A DNA stretch of 64,000 nucleotides. Source: BRH-c25 sp035627615 (GTDB taxonomy: Bacteria > Bacillota > Clostridia > Lutisporales > Lutisporaceae). The notes beneath the pieces were generated by a model, which saw only the letters and a list, made by a program, of their open reading frames with translations, did no database searches and was not told the origin of the DNA. Below, in pieces: positions 44,403 to 52,763 of this stretch. Each line of letters opens with the position of its first letter. The stretch's first letter is position 1. A program made the position numbers and the translations under genes. Where the stretch lies: contig DASPLL010000020.1 of assembly GCA_035627615.1 (NCBI GenBank), positions 1 through 64,000 of the forward strand. The letters run 5' to 3'.

Positions 44403-44550
44403 ACTAAATCCCCCCGAATTGTTTGAATACATGTTTAAATTCGACATTGCCGTGCATATTCCTTCCTGGAATTTGCCGGAATATGGCTATAATTATAAGG
44501 TATATGTCTTTGCTTTCCGGAGGAGAATATTATGGTAACAATAATATAAC

Positions 44551-44579
44551 TTGACTTCCTGGCGGCACTTTACTATAAT
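44551..44579 (+). promoter_or_regulatory. Promoter of the ARE-type ABC-F gene
   Basis: TTGACT (44551-44556), 17-bp spacer, TATAAT (44574-44579). Confidence 0.8.
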
Positions 44580-44796
44580 GATTACGAATAAGGGAAAGGT
44601 AAGGTATTAAGGACATGAGAATAGTATTCTAATTTGGAACAATTAAATTTTAGCATCGATAACTCCTTTACAAGGGTTTATTATGCTATTCATTGATTCC
44701 GGTTAGGATACGAATTATGATATCTATATATACCAGTACGGTTGGCTGCCACGGCTGATTTTTATTGTCACGGGCTGCTTTTATAGAGTTATGTAT

Positions 44797-44826
44797 CCTC
44801 TCCGGGAAAACAGGAGGGGTTTTTTT
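44797..44826 (+). terminator. Attenuator terminator directly upstream of the ABC-F start
   Basis: CCTCTCC (44797-44803) pairs with GGAGGGG (44813-44819), followed by T7 that abuts ATG 44827. The 3' arm is also the ribosome binding site, so folding would both terminate and sequester. The alternative pairing AGGATAC/GTATCCT would disrupt it. Confidence 0.72.
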
Positions 44827-46473
44827 ATGCTTATGCTGGAAATAAACAAGCTTATAAAATATTACGGTAACAGACTTATATTGGACATAAAGGATTTTAA
44901 AGCATACTACGGGGAAAGGATCGGTATAGTAGGAGCAAACGGAGCCGGCAAGACAACACTGCTTGATATAATTTCAGGCAGGAATACACCTGATGCAGGG
45001 ACAGTGAGGCATTACGGTGAAATATCGTATATAACGCAGCTTGAGACGGAAGAGGCTGCAGAGATAGACAGCCGCATGGCAAAGGAGTTCAGACTGGATT
45101 TCAATGATCTGGACACAGCAAGCGGAGGAGAAAAGACAAGGTACAAAATTGCATGCTCCCTTTCGGAAAACAGCAGTATCCTGCTTGCTGATGAGCCCAC
45201 CTCGAATCTGGACATACAGGGAATAGAGCTTCTGGAAGAAAGGCTTGGCCGTTTTAAGGGGCTGCTCCTTATTGTTTCCCACGACAGAGAACTTTTGGAT
45301 AAGCTGTGCAACAAAATAATAGAGGTGGAAAACAATAGCCTGAGGCAATACAGTGGCAGCTATTCCCAGTACAGGCTGCAGAAGGATATGGAGCTTGAAA
45401 GGGCGCAGTTTGAATATGAACAATATACCGCCGACAAAAAGGCTCTGGAGGAGGCCATAAGCGAAAAGAAGAACAAAGTGGCTTCCATGAAGAAGGCGCC
45501 GTCCCGGATGGGAAACTCTGAAGCAAGGCTTCACAAAATGGGGAATCAGAAGGCAAAGGCAAACCTTGACCGGACGATCAAGGCCATGGAGACAAGAATC
45601 AGAAAGCTTGAAGTGAAGGAAAGGCCAAAGGAGCTGCAGCGGGTGGCAATTGATATGCAGGACGCTGAAAAGCCGGTAAGCAAGGTGCTGATATCCGGAA
45701 CTGAAATAACTAAAGGCTTTGGCCCGAAGCAATTGTTCAAGGCAGCGGAATTCAAGGTGCTGAACAGCTCAAAGACCGCACTGGTTGGGGGGAACGGCAC
45801 AGGTAAATCGACACTTCTAAAAATGATAATTGAGGGAGACGAGTCGATAAAGCTTGCCAATGGCGTTAAGCTGGGGTATTTCAGTCAGGGGACGGATATA
45901 CTTGAGGATGATGCAACGATACTTGAGAATGTAATGAAGGGAAGCGTATACCCTGAACACTTTGCCAGGACGATGCTTGCAAGGCTGCTCTTCAAGAGGG
46001 ATGATGTGTATAAGAAGGCGGGGCAGCTCTCCGGAGGGGAGCGGGTAAGGACCTGCTTTGCCAGGATATTCTGCTCTGATGCGAATGTGATAATACTTGA
46101 TGAGCCTACCAACTATCTTGATATTTATTCAATGGAAGCAGTGGAAAACGCCCTGAAGCTTTACGAAGGGACACTTCTGTTTGTATCCCATGACAGGAAG
46201 CTCCTGAATAGTACGGCAGACAGGCTGATATTCATAGAGGACTGCAAGCTCAACACCTTTGAAGGCAGCTATGGGGAGTATAATGAACTTAAAAATCGTG
46301 CAGCAGCTTCTAGCGATTCTGACAGGCAAAAGCAAAAACTGCTCCTCGATACCAGGCTGTCGGAGGTGATAAGCAAGCTGTCCATGCCTGGAAAAGGTGA
46401 TGATGTGGAACTGTTGGACCTGGAATACAAAAAAATTCTGGCTGAAATAAAGCAGCTGGGATCAAAAAAATAG
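44827..46473 (+). CDS. ABC-F ribosomal protection ATPase, antibiotic-resistance type (Vga/Lsa/VmlR-like)
   Basis: About 548 residues. Two ABC domains: Walker A GANGAGKTT and GGNGTGKST; signatures ASGGEKTRYKIA (variant) and LSGGERVRTCFARI; Walker B ILLADEPTSNLDIQG and VIILDEPTNYLD. The linker (about residues 180-280) is long, basic and contains KKAPSRMGNSEARLHKMGNQKAKANLDRTI, a segment characteristic of Vga/Msr/Lsa/Sal-type proteins that displace ribosome-targeting drugs. A C-terminal coiled extension follows. The attenuator leader with short upstream ORFs is the regulatory layout known for this class. Drug specificity cannot be read from the sequence. Confidence 0.87.
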   Translation: MLMLEINKLIKYYGNRLILDIKDFKAYYGERIGIVGANGAGKTTLLDIISGRNTPDAGTVRHYGEISYITQLETEEAAEIDSRMAKEFRLDFNDLDTASGGEKTRYKIACSLSENSSILLADEPTSNLDIQGIELLEERLGRFKGLLLIVSHDRELLDKLCNKIIEVENNSLRQYSGSYSQYRLQKDMELERAQFEYEQYTADKKALEEAISEKKNKVASMKKAPSRMGNSEARLHKMGNQKAKANLDRTIKAMETRIRKLEVKERPKELQRVAIDMQDAEKPVSKVLISGTEITKGFGPKQLFKAAEFKVLNSSKTALVGGNGTGKSTLLKMIIEGDESIKLANGVKLGYFSQGTDILEDDATILENVMKGSVYPEHFARTMLARLLFKRDDVYKKAGQLSGGERVRTCFARIFCSDANVIILDEPTNYLDIYSMEAVENALKLYEGTLLFVSHDRKLLNSTADRLIFIEDCKLNTFEGSYGEYNELKNRAAASSDSDRQKQKLLLDTRLSEVISKLSMPGKGDDVELLDLEYKKILAEIKQLGSKK

Positions 46474-46586
46474 TGAAGAAATACAAGCATAGGATACGTA
46501 GCTCCCATAAGCTCAAAATTATCTGTGGAAAAGGGCTTGTCTATGGAATATAATTAAAACAAGAGTATGTGCTTGGGGGTAGTAGT

Positions 46587-47921
46587 TTGGATGTAATAGC
46601 CGCACTGGTAGGCACCTTTGTATTTCTTATGCTTAGTATTTACATGGGGATAGATATATTTTATCCCCTTTTTGCCGTGCTTATAGTATTTATTATGATC
46701 GCATACAAAAGGGGCTTTAAGCTTAAGGATCTAATCGGCATGGTTGTGAGAGGCTCAAGGAAATCTCTTATAATAATCAACATATTGCTGCTTATTGGAG
46801 CCATCACCGCAGTGTGGCGGGCTTCGGGCACTGTCGCATATGTAGTATACTACGGCATAAAGCTTATAGACCCCAACTATTTTATATTATATGCTTTTGT
46901 GCTGTCCAGTATTGTGTCCTTTCTCCTGGGGACGTCCTTAGGTACGGTCGGTACTATTGGAATGATCCTCATGGTTATGGTGAAGGGCGGGGACATTAAC
47001 ATCAATATTGTAGCAGGAGCAATAATCGCCGGGGCATATTTCGGCGACAGGTGTTCCCCAATGTCCTCCAGCGCCAATCTGGTTGCGACCATTACTGAGA
47101 CTGACCTATACATAAACGTCAGGAATATGTTCAAAACCTCGGTGATACCATTTGCTGTCTGTATCATCATATATGGGGTACTATCCTTCCTGAATCCTCT
47201 GCGTCTTGGAGAGAGCGCGATAAATGCAGAGATCATAGATGCCTTTAACCTGAATTGGATCGTTGTGCTGCCGGCGCTTATAATACTGGTGCTTGCCGCC
47301 TTCAAGGTTGAAGTGAAGCTTTCCATGCTGGTGAGTATTGTTATTGGGGCGGCTATTGCTGTATTTATTCAGAAGGAGTCTGTTATTAATATATTCAGAT
47401 ATATCGCGATAGGCTACAGCAGGCCGGAGCAAAGCTTTTTGGGGGATATAATCATGGGAGGCGGTATTGCCTCGATGCTTAAGGTCACATTGATCATACT
47501 CATAGCCTTTGCTTTGTCGGGTGTATTTGAGGGGACTTCACTGCTTAAGGATGTTGAGGGCTTTGTATACAGACTTGGCGGAAAGCTGGGTGTATTTGCC
47601 ACTATGATTTTAACAAGCGTAATGGCAGCATCCTTTGGCTGCAGCCAGACCCTTGCGATAATGCTCACATATCAGCTGGTCAGGAATATGTATGCCTCTG
47701 CCGGCATTGACAAGTATGAGTTTGCAGTGGATATTGAAAACACAGTAATAGTTATATCGGCACTGATACCATGGAATATCGCTGGAGCGGTACCGGCTGC
47801 CGCACTGACAGCGGACAGCAGCTATGCAGTGTACTCGTATTATTTATTCCTGCTGCCTTTGATTAACCTGATAACAAAAAAATTCAAATTAATGAAGCTG
47901 CAGAAGACTAGTGCCTCGTAA
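46587..47921 (+). CDS. Na+/H+ antiporter, NhaC family
   Basis: About 444 residues with 11-12 membrane segments. The NhaC signature is clear: AGAIIAGAYFGDRCSPMSSSANLVATITETDLY, and the second conserved region AASFGCSQTLAIMLTYQLV, ENTVIVISALIPWNIAGAVPAA. It would exchange Na+ (or malate/lactate in related members) for protons. TTG 46587 is used for its spacing to TGGGGGTAG. The stop codon lies within the stem of the hairpin repeat copy 2. Confidence 0.87.
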   Translation: MDVIAALVGTFVFLMLSIYMGIDIFYPLFAVLIVFIMIAYKRGFKLKDLIGMVVRGSRKSLIIINILLLIGAITAVWRASGTVAYVVYYGIKLIDPNYFILYAFVLSSIVSFLLGTSLGTVGTIGMILMVMVKGGDININIVAGAIIAGAYFGDRCSPMSSSANLVATITETDLYINVRNMFKTSVIPFAVCIIIYGVLSFLNPLRLGESAINAEIIDAFNLNWIVVLPALIILVLAAFKVEVKLSMLVSIVIGAAIAVFIQKESVINIFRYIAIGYSRPEQSFLGDIIMGGGIASMLKVTLIILIAFALSGVFEGTSLLKDVEGFVYRLGGKLGVFATMILTSVMAASFGCSQTLAIMLTYQLVRNMYASAGIDKYEFAVDIENTVIVISALIPWNIAGAVPAAALTADSSYAVYSYYLFLLPLINLITKKFKLMKLQKTSAS

Positions 47922-47953
47922 CGCATATCCCTTCTTGAGCATACGAGGCACTA
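47909..47953. repeat. Dispersed hairpin repeat, copy 2 (overlaps NhaC stop)
   Basis: TAGTGCCTCGTA (47909-47920) pairs perfectly with TACGAGGCACTA (47942-47953). GTGCCTCGTAAC, two variable bases, then ATATCCCTTC is shared with the minus strand of 7279-7320. The antiporter's last codons (S-A-S-stop) are in the left arm. Confidence 0.68.
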
Positions 47954-47988
47954 ACTAAACTATTGCAGAATACATGGAGGAAAGCACT

Positions 47989-48936
47989 GTGGAAATTTTA
48001 CTGAACGCATTTCAGAGCGTATTGAGCCTGGTGGTTATGATTGTCCTGGGATATTACCTTGCCCGTAAGGGATTTTTTAATGAAAGCGCATCGGAGCTGT
48101 TTACAAAGCTGGTCCTCAATGTATCGATGCCTGCCATGCTCATTTCAAACCTGCTTACGGTTTTTGACAGGGAAAAGCTATACAGTGCAGGCAAAGGAAT
48201 AATAATACCTTTTGCTTCCATGCTCATATGCTATGCGGCAGCGATGGCAACAGCAAGGCTTATAAAGGTCAGGCCTGAGAGGAAGGGAATCTTCCAGGCC
48301 ATGTTTTTCGCTTCAAATACAATATTCATGGGAATGCCGGTAAATATAGCACTTTTTGGCGAGCAGAGCACACCTTATGTGCTGTTTTACTATGCTGCAA
48401 ATACTTCACTTTTCTGGACTATCGGGATATATGGCATCAGAAAGGATAAAAAGGAATGCAAAGAAAGGTTGTTCAGTATGAATACTGCTAAAAGGATATT
48501 TTCTCCTCCGCTTCTTGGACTTTTGGCAGGGCTGCTTCTGATATTATTTGATATCAGGCTTCCACGCTTTATAATGGATAGCTGCAAGTATCTGGGGAGC
48601 CTGACGACTCCTCTGTCACTGCTTTTCATCGGGATAACCTTCAGCGCCATTGATATAAAAGCTATTAAGCTTGATAAGGATACGGCGGCTTTGATTTTTG
48701 GAAGATTTGTGCTCTCGCCTCTGGTGGTTTATGCTCTGGCACTGTTTATCCCAATTCCGTCTTTGATGACCAAGGTGTTCATAATACAATCGGCAATGCC
48801 GGTAATAGCACAAGCTGCACTAACAGCCAAGGCTTATGATGCTGATTACCGGTACGCAACGGTCATGGTTACAGTAACTACGGTTTTAAGCATATTATTC
48901 ATACCTGTGTATATGCTATTAATGAGCGGAATATAG
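47989..48936 (+). CDS. AEC (auxin efflux carrier) family transporter
   Basis: About 315 residues with ten membrane segments: FQSVLSLVVMIVLGYYLARKGFF and KLVLNVSMPAMLISNLL at the N-terminus, and FASNTIFMGMPVNIALFGEQ, which carries the conserved Asn-Pro region. A C-terminal half repeats the fold (FIIQSAMPVIAQAALTAKAYDADYRYA). Bacterial AEC proteins export or import small organic acids such as malate. GTG 47989 is favoured by the GGAGG spacing; ATG 47974 is in frame. Its 3' end overlaps the convergent CheY-like gene by 18 bp. Confidence 0.87.
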   Translation: MEILLNAFQSVLSLVVMIVLGYYLARKGFFNESASELFTKLVLNVSMPAMLISNLLTVFDREKLYSAGKGIIIPFASMLICYAAAMATARLIKVRPERKGIFQAMFFASNTIFMGMPVNIALFGEQSTPYVLFYYAANTSLFWTIGIYGIRKDKKECKERLFSMNTAKRIFSPPLLGLLAGLLLILFDIRLPRFIMDSCKYLGSLTTPLSLLFIGITFSAIDIKAIKLDKDTAALIFGRFVLSPLVVYALALFIPIPSLMTKVFIIQSAMPVIAQAALTAKAYDADYRYATVMVTVTTVLSILFIPVYMLLMSGI

Positions 48937-49356
48937 ATTTGGGGAATTCAGAGCTCTATAGATCCTGTCTATAGTCTCCTGGCTTACCTGTTCATTTATA
49001 TTCAGCACCTGATTGACAACATGGATCACCTTTTCAACGGTGAACGGCTTCAGTACGTAGTTGGCGGCTCCGCACTGCATAGCCTCCAAAATCACTTTAT
49101 TATTATTGGTACAGCTTACTATAACGATTCTTGCGGCAGGAAACTCAGCTATTATTTTTTTCAGAGCATCTACCCCATTCATTAGAGGCATTGTTATATC
49201 AAGGGTCACCAGATCAGGCAGATGCTTCTTATACTCCATGCATGCCTGAATACCATTGGCGGCTTCAGCAACGATTGTATGGCCTGTCTCTGAAAGAATG
49301 GTTTTGAGATTTTTCCTCATTATATGTGCATCATCAACAATCAAGATATTTGACAT
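48919..49356 (-). CDS. CheY-like single-domain response regulator
   Basis: A 145-residue receiver domain: ILIVDDAHIMRKNL (acidic pair at the start), the phosphoacceptor Asp in LVTLDITMPLMNG, the switch Ser region IVIVSCTNN, and the Lys in VLKPF. A C-terminal extension of about 25 residues is helical and has no DNA-binding domain. ATG 49356 follows CAGGAGG. It stands alone, so its partner kinase is elsewhere; the CheA-like sensor at 19.6 kb is one possibility. It overlaps the AEC transporter gene tail to tail. Confidence 0.9.
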   Translation of the reverse strand: MSNILIVDDAHIMRKNLKTILSETGHTIVAEAANGIQACMEYKKHLPDLVTLDITMPLMNGVDALKKIIAEFPAARIVIVSCTNNNKVILEAMQCGAANYVLKPFTVEKVIHVVNQVLNINEQVSQETIDRIYRALNSPNLYSAH

Positions 49357-49635
49357 TTGATCCTCCTGATATTTCTTACCCATAAAATACCAATTATCAT
49401 ACCACTTAAAATTATATTTGCGATTGAAGAAATTTACAACAGGTTTTTGAAAATTTTGTGAAAAAAAATTGAAATAAATATAAAAAAGCGAAACGAATAT
49501 ATACAAGGGTCCTGTTATAAATAATTATTACAGGGTAATATAAACAGAAGGACTAAAGATGATGCTTGTGGAATACTAAATGTATCTAAAATATGGAATC
49601 AGCACCAATATATTAATAAAGAAAGGTTGATTTTA

Positions 49636-51165
49636 TTGATTAGAAGAGTGAGGTTAATAATTGCCCTTATTCTGATTATTGCAGTATTTGCAGCTGTTGC
49701 AGGAGGTTGTACCCCGGGACGGCAGGAAAGCCCTGATATTCCTGTTCCTGCAAATACACCTGCCCGGAAAGAGCCGGATATGGCCGCCAATGAGTACATC
49801 ATAGATGCGGAGCTTGATCCTGCAAACAAGGTACTGACGGCAGAACAGCAGGTGACATATGTGAATAATGACAGCGTGGAGCTTTCTGAGCTATATTTTC
49901 ACGTATATACCAATGCATTTAAAAAGAAAGAAACAGCACCTTTTCTGTTTGATGATTTTTCCAGAGCTTATGCGAGAGGGTTTCAACCAGGATATTCAGA
50001 GTTTACCTCTGTTGAGCTTTCTGACGGACAAAGCAGGAAGAGCCTTGAATACAGCCTTCAGGGAGAAGGCGATACAATTCTCAAGGTCAGGCTCCCGGAG
50101 CCTTTGCAGCCGGATAAAAACGTAACCCTTGAGCTTAAGTACAAGGTTATAATCCCTCCTGCCGGAGAGAGATTCGGTTACGGAGACGTGAACATAAATA
50201 TGGGCAACTGGTATCCGGTAGCGGCTGTTTATGACGATGACGGCTGGAATCTGGATAAATATTATTCTGTTGGAGATCCGTTTTACAGCGATATATCAAA
50301 TTATACAGTAAGCATAAAAGTGCCCAGGGAATATACAATAGCAGCCTCCGGTTCCCTGGCTGAGGAAAAGCCCGAGGGAGATCAGAAGCTATGGAAGTTC
50401 AATGGGCTGAATATGAGGGACTTTGCGTTTATTGCAGGGAAGCAGTTTGTGGTAGCTGAAGACAAGGCGGGGGACACACTCATTAAGTCTTATTACCGGA
50501 AAGGTCATGAGAAAAAGGGAAAAGAAGCGCTGAACTATGGGAAAAGGTCCATCGAAATATTCAACAGCTGTTTTGGCAAGTATCCTTACCCGGTGTATTC
50601 TGTGGTGGAGACCGAATTTCCAAGTGGTATGGAATATCCGGGACTGGTTTATATAAATACAGGGTTTTATAACAATGAGAATGACAGCGATAACCTGCTG
50701 TACACTACAGTACATGAGACTGCACACCAATGGTGGTACGGCGTCGTAGGGAACGACCAGATAGACGAAGCATGGCTGGATGAAGGCTTTGCCACTTATT
50801 CGGAGGGTGTATATACGGAAATGGAATTCGGAAGCAAAAACGGAGAGCTTTACTATAACTACCTGGAGCAAAGTGCAAAGAGTGATATAGATGCCAGGGT
50901 TTACGACGGTGTGATACTTAAACCTCTAAGCAGATATAACAATTGGGATGATTACGGTCCGGCGGTCTACACAGGAGGGGCCCTGCTGCTCAGCGAAATC
51001 CGCAAGCAGGTAGGTAACGAGGCCTTCTTTGGTATACTTCAGAAGTATTACAGTGAATACTCCTTCAAGAATGCAACCACCGGAGACTTCCTGGAGGTCT
51101 GCGAGCAGGTAAGCGGCAAGGAGTTTGACGATCTCTTCATAAAGCATCTCGGCAGCGCACAATAA
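49636..51165 (+). CDS. M1-family zinc metallopeptidase, lipoprotein
   Basis: A roughly 509-residue aminopeptidase-N-like protein. The N-terminus is a lipoprotein signal (FAAVAGGCTPG). A beta-domain (LDPANKVLTAEQQVTYVNND) precedes the catalytic domain with the substrate-anchoring GMEYPGLV (a GxMEN relative), the zinc motif HETAHQWW and the third ligand in DEAWLDEGFATYSE. TTG 49636 is used because AAAGG lies nine bases away; TTG 49627 is alternative. It would work on the outer face of the membrane. Its terminator is shared with the convergent cysteine desulfidase gene. Confidence 0.9.
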   Translation: MIRRVRLIIALILIIAVFAAVAGGCTPGRQESPDIPVPANTPARKEPDMAANEYIIDAELDPANKVLTAEQQVTYVNNDSVELSELYFHVYTNAFKKKETAPFLFDDFSRAYARGFQPGYSEFTSVELSDGQSRKSLEYSLQGEGDTILKVRLPEPLQPDKNVTLELKYKVIIPPAGERFGYGDVNINMGNWYPVAAVYDDDGWNLDKYYSVGDPFYSDISNYTVSIKVPREYTIAASGSLAEEKPEGDQKLWKFNGLNMRDFAFIAGKQFVVAEDKAGDTLIKSYYRKGHEKKGKEALNYGKRSIEIFNSCFGKYPYPVYSVVETEFPSGMEYPGLVYINTGFYNNENDSDNLLYTTVHETAHQWWYGVVGNDQIDEAWLDEGFATYSEGVYTEMEFGSKNGELYYNYLEQSAKSDIDARVYDGVILKPLSRYNNWDDYGPAVYTGGALLLSEIRKQVGNEAFFGILQKYYSEYSFKNATTGDFLEVCEQVSGKEFDDLFIKHLGSAQ

Positions 51166-51170
51166 ACTTT

Positions 51171-51199
51171 AGGGGCGATTACTGAATCGCCCCTGTTTT
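51171..51199. terminator. Bidirectional terminator
   Basis: AGGGGCGATT (51171-51180) pairs with AATCGCCCCT (51185-51194), with A/T-rich flanks on both sides. It lies between the convergent peptidase and desulfidase genes. Confidence 0.8.
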
Positions 51200-51200
51200 A

Positions 51201-52475
51201 TTAAATGCCCGACATTACCTGAATTATCGCCCTGTTGGTTCCAACCATACCCGGATTGCATACATACCCCATGTTCTTTATGATTTTCTCAAAATCTGAA
51301 GCAAGAATACCATCAGTTGTATTTATTATGGCCCCGCTCACAGCGAGAAGTGCCGATTGGACAGCCCAGCCGGCGGATAATGCCAGCTTGTAAGCACAGC
51401 CCTCCTTGCCCCCATCGCATATCAAGCCTGCAATAGTACCAACCATATTGATCATCGTACCAAGCATATCCTGGGAGGTGCCCCCCAGCAAATAGGTCAC
51501 ACCCACACTGGCGCCTATCCCTGCAGCAACACCGCAGCCGCACATGGCAGACAGGGTCCCGGTATAGGATTTGATATAGAAGGTGATAAGGTTACTAAGC
51601 GCCAGAGCTCTCAAAAGCTTTTCGCGGGATGCACCTGTCTTTTCTGCTATGGCAAAAACCGTCATGAATATTGTAATACCGTGGTTGCCGCTTCCCGCAC
51701 TGCTCATTGCCGCAAGCTTGCTGCCCGACATACGGGCTTCCGAGGCAGCGGAGCAAAGCAGCTTTGCATTATACATCATATCCTCCGACATCATACCGTC
51801 AGCAACCAGCTGTTTCAGCTTTCCGCCTATTCCTCCAGGCAAGGTGAGCCCTTCCCTGGCTAATGCAAGATTCAAGGCAACTCCCTGTTCAAGGAAAGAA
51901 ATCTCTTCAAGGGGAATCTTTTCACTGAAGCGGATGAAGTCCTCCAGTGTATAGCTTTGTATTGCCTGAGCTCCACAGCCGGATGCTGCATCCTGCAACC
52001 CGCAGGAGAAAGGCTGCTGCCCACCATCCGTGCTGACCACATTCAGATGCCTGTCCATTGTAATGATCCTGACTTCGCCCTTTTCCGTCTGAAGCAGAGT
52101 TTCTACATACAGTCTGGGATAATCCTCCCTGACCTGCACATGTATCTTTCCAGAGCTGATAAGTTCCTTTGCCTCTTCCAGCTGCTCAAGACTTATATCC
52201 TCAATAACACGCAGGGCCTTCCCGGGATCACCGGCCGTCAGGCCTAGAGCACCCGCCATCTCAAGACCCCGCTCCTTTATTCCCGGAATACCGACGCGCA
52301 TACCGTTTTTAAAAAGGCCGGGATCGACAGTGATTACCACTTTTATCACTTTACCGGATAGCTTCTGCCTGGCCACTGCAGTTGAATAAGCCACTGCAAC
52401 CGGCTCGGTACAGCCTGTTGCGGGTACGATCTCCCTTTTCAGGATATCTAATAGTACAGCATCGTCCTTGGTCAT
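51201..52475 (-). CDS. L-cysteine desulfidase / UPF0597 family Fe-S enzyme (CyuA/CdsB-like)
   Basis: A 424-residue protein of the UPF0597 (YhaM) family, relatives of the L-serine dehydratase alpha chain that degrade L-cysteine to pyruvate, ammonia and sulfide with a 4Fe-4S cluster. Features are EIVPATGCTEPVAVAY, SSAGSGNHGITIFMTV, the Cys-rich SAMCGCGVAAGIGAS and ICDGGKEGCAYK, which hold the likely cluster ligands. ATG 52475 has TGGGAGG upstream; 52523 is the longest frame but lies upstream of this site. A sigma-54 promoter lies 44 bp upstream, and the adjacent activator is the likely regulator. Confidence 0.88.
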   Translation of the reverse strand: MTKDDAVLLDILKREIVPATGCTEPVAVAYSTAVARQKLSGKVIKVVITVDPGLFKNGMRVGIPGIKERGLEMAGALGLTAGDPGKALRVIEDISLEQLEEAKELISSGKIHVQVREDYPRLYVETLLQTEKGEVRIITMDRHLNVVSTDGGQQPFSCGLQDAASGCGAQAIQSYTLEDFIRFSEKIPLEEISFLEQGVALNLALAREGLTLPGGIGGKLKQLVADGMMSEDMMYNAKLLCSAASEARMSGSKLAAMSSAGSGNHGITIFMTVFAIAEKTGASREKLLRALALSNLITFYIKSYTGTLSAMCGCGVAAGIGASVGVTYLLGGTSQDMLGTMINMVGTIAGLICDGGKEGCAYKLALSAGWAVQSALLAVSGAIINTTDGILASDFEKIIKNMGYVCNPGMVGTNRAIIQVMSGI

Positions 52476-52518
52476 ACCTGCATCCCTCCCATAAAATAAC
52501 TTGCTGATGTTTATATTT

Positions 52519-52534
52519 AGCAATTGTTATGCCA
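52519..52534 (-). promoter_or_regulatory. Sigma-54 (-24/-12) promoter of the desulfidase gene
   Basis: The minus strand reads TGGCATAACAATTGCT. This has the consensus TGGCAY and TTGCW blocks at the exact spacing (GG and GC 10 bp apart). Transcription would start near 52507, about 30 bp before the start codon. Confidence 0.85.
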
Positions 52535-52700
52535 GAGTAGGGCAAATTACTAATGTCATCCTGGGCGGAACAGAGGGCTGGATATCCTGAAGGCTTGCCG
52601 GAGAGTATTTCCCGGGTAAGCAGGAAGCATGAGCTTATTCTCATGCAAAGGGTAATATGAGTCATATTTTGAAGGGCAGCTTATTCAAATAATAAAGAAA

Positions 52701-52716
52701 ATCTCATTCTTGAGAT
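52701..52716. promoter_or_regulatory. Upstream activator palindrome, site 1
   Basis: ATCTCATTCTTGAGAT, an inverted repeat ATCTCA-N4-TGAGAT, about 175 bp upstream of the -24/-12 promoter. It matches sites 2 and 3 inside the end of the activator gene. Confidence 0.75.
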
Positions 52717-52725
52717 TCGGTAATT

Positions 52726-52749
52726 AAAAAGCGCCTGCGAGCAGGCGCT
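52726..52749 (-). terminator. Terminator of the sigma-54 activator gene
   Basis: AGCGCCTG/CAGGCGCT stem, CTCG loop on the minus strand, followed by TTTTTAATT. Confidence 0.88.
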
Positions 52750-52763
52750 ATAAGGCTATTTAG

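Larger units (their letters stand above)
44403..44826 (+). other. Leader region of the ABC-F gene with short upstream ORFs
   Basis: No full-size gene is present. From the promoter at 44551-44579 the leader is about 240 nt. It holds two tiny frames: ATG 44615-TAA 44632 (MRIVF) and ATG 44683-TAG 44706 (MLFIDSG, with AAGGG six bases upstream). The second ends next to AGGATAC (44705-44711), which can pair with GTATCCT (44793-44799), the 5' side of the terminator that precedes the gene. Confidence 0.6.

Noticed and set aside
44122..44538. Plus-strand frame opposite the BrxD-like gene
   Set aside because: It is antisense to a well-supported ATPase and extends into the ABC-F leader without a start signal.
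44532..44549. Five-codon frame (MVTII) behind a perfect GGAGGAG site
   Set aside because: It lies upstream of the ABC-F promoter at 44551 and so would not be on that transcript; likely chance.
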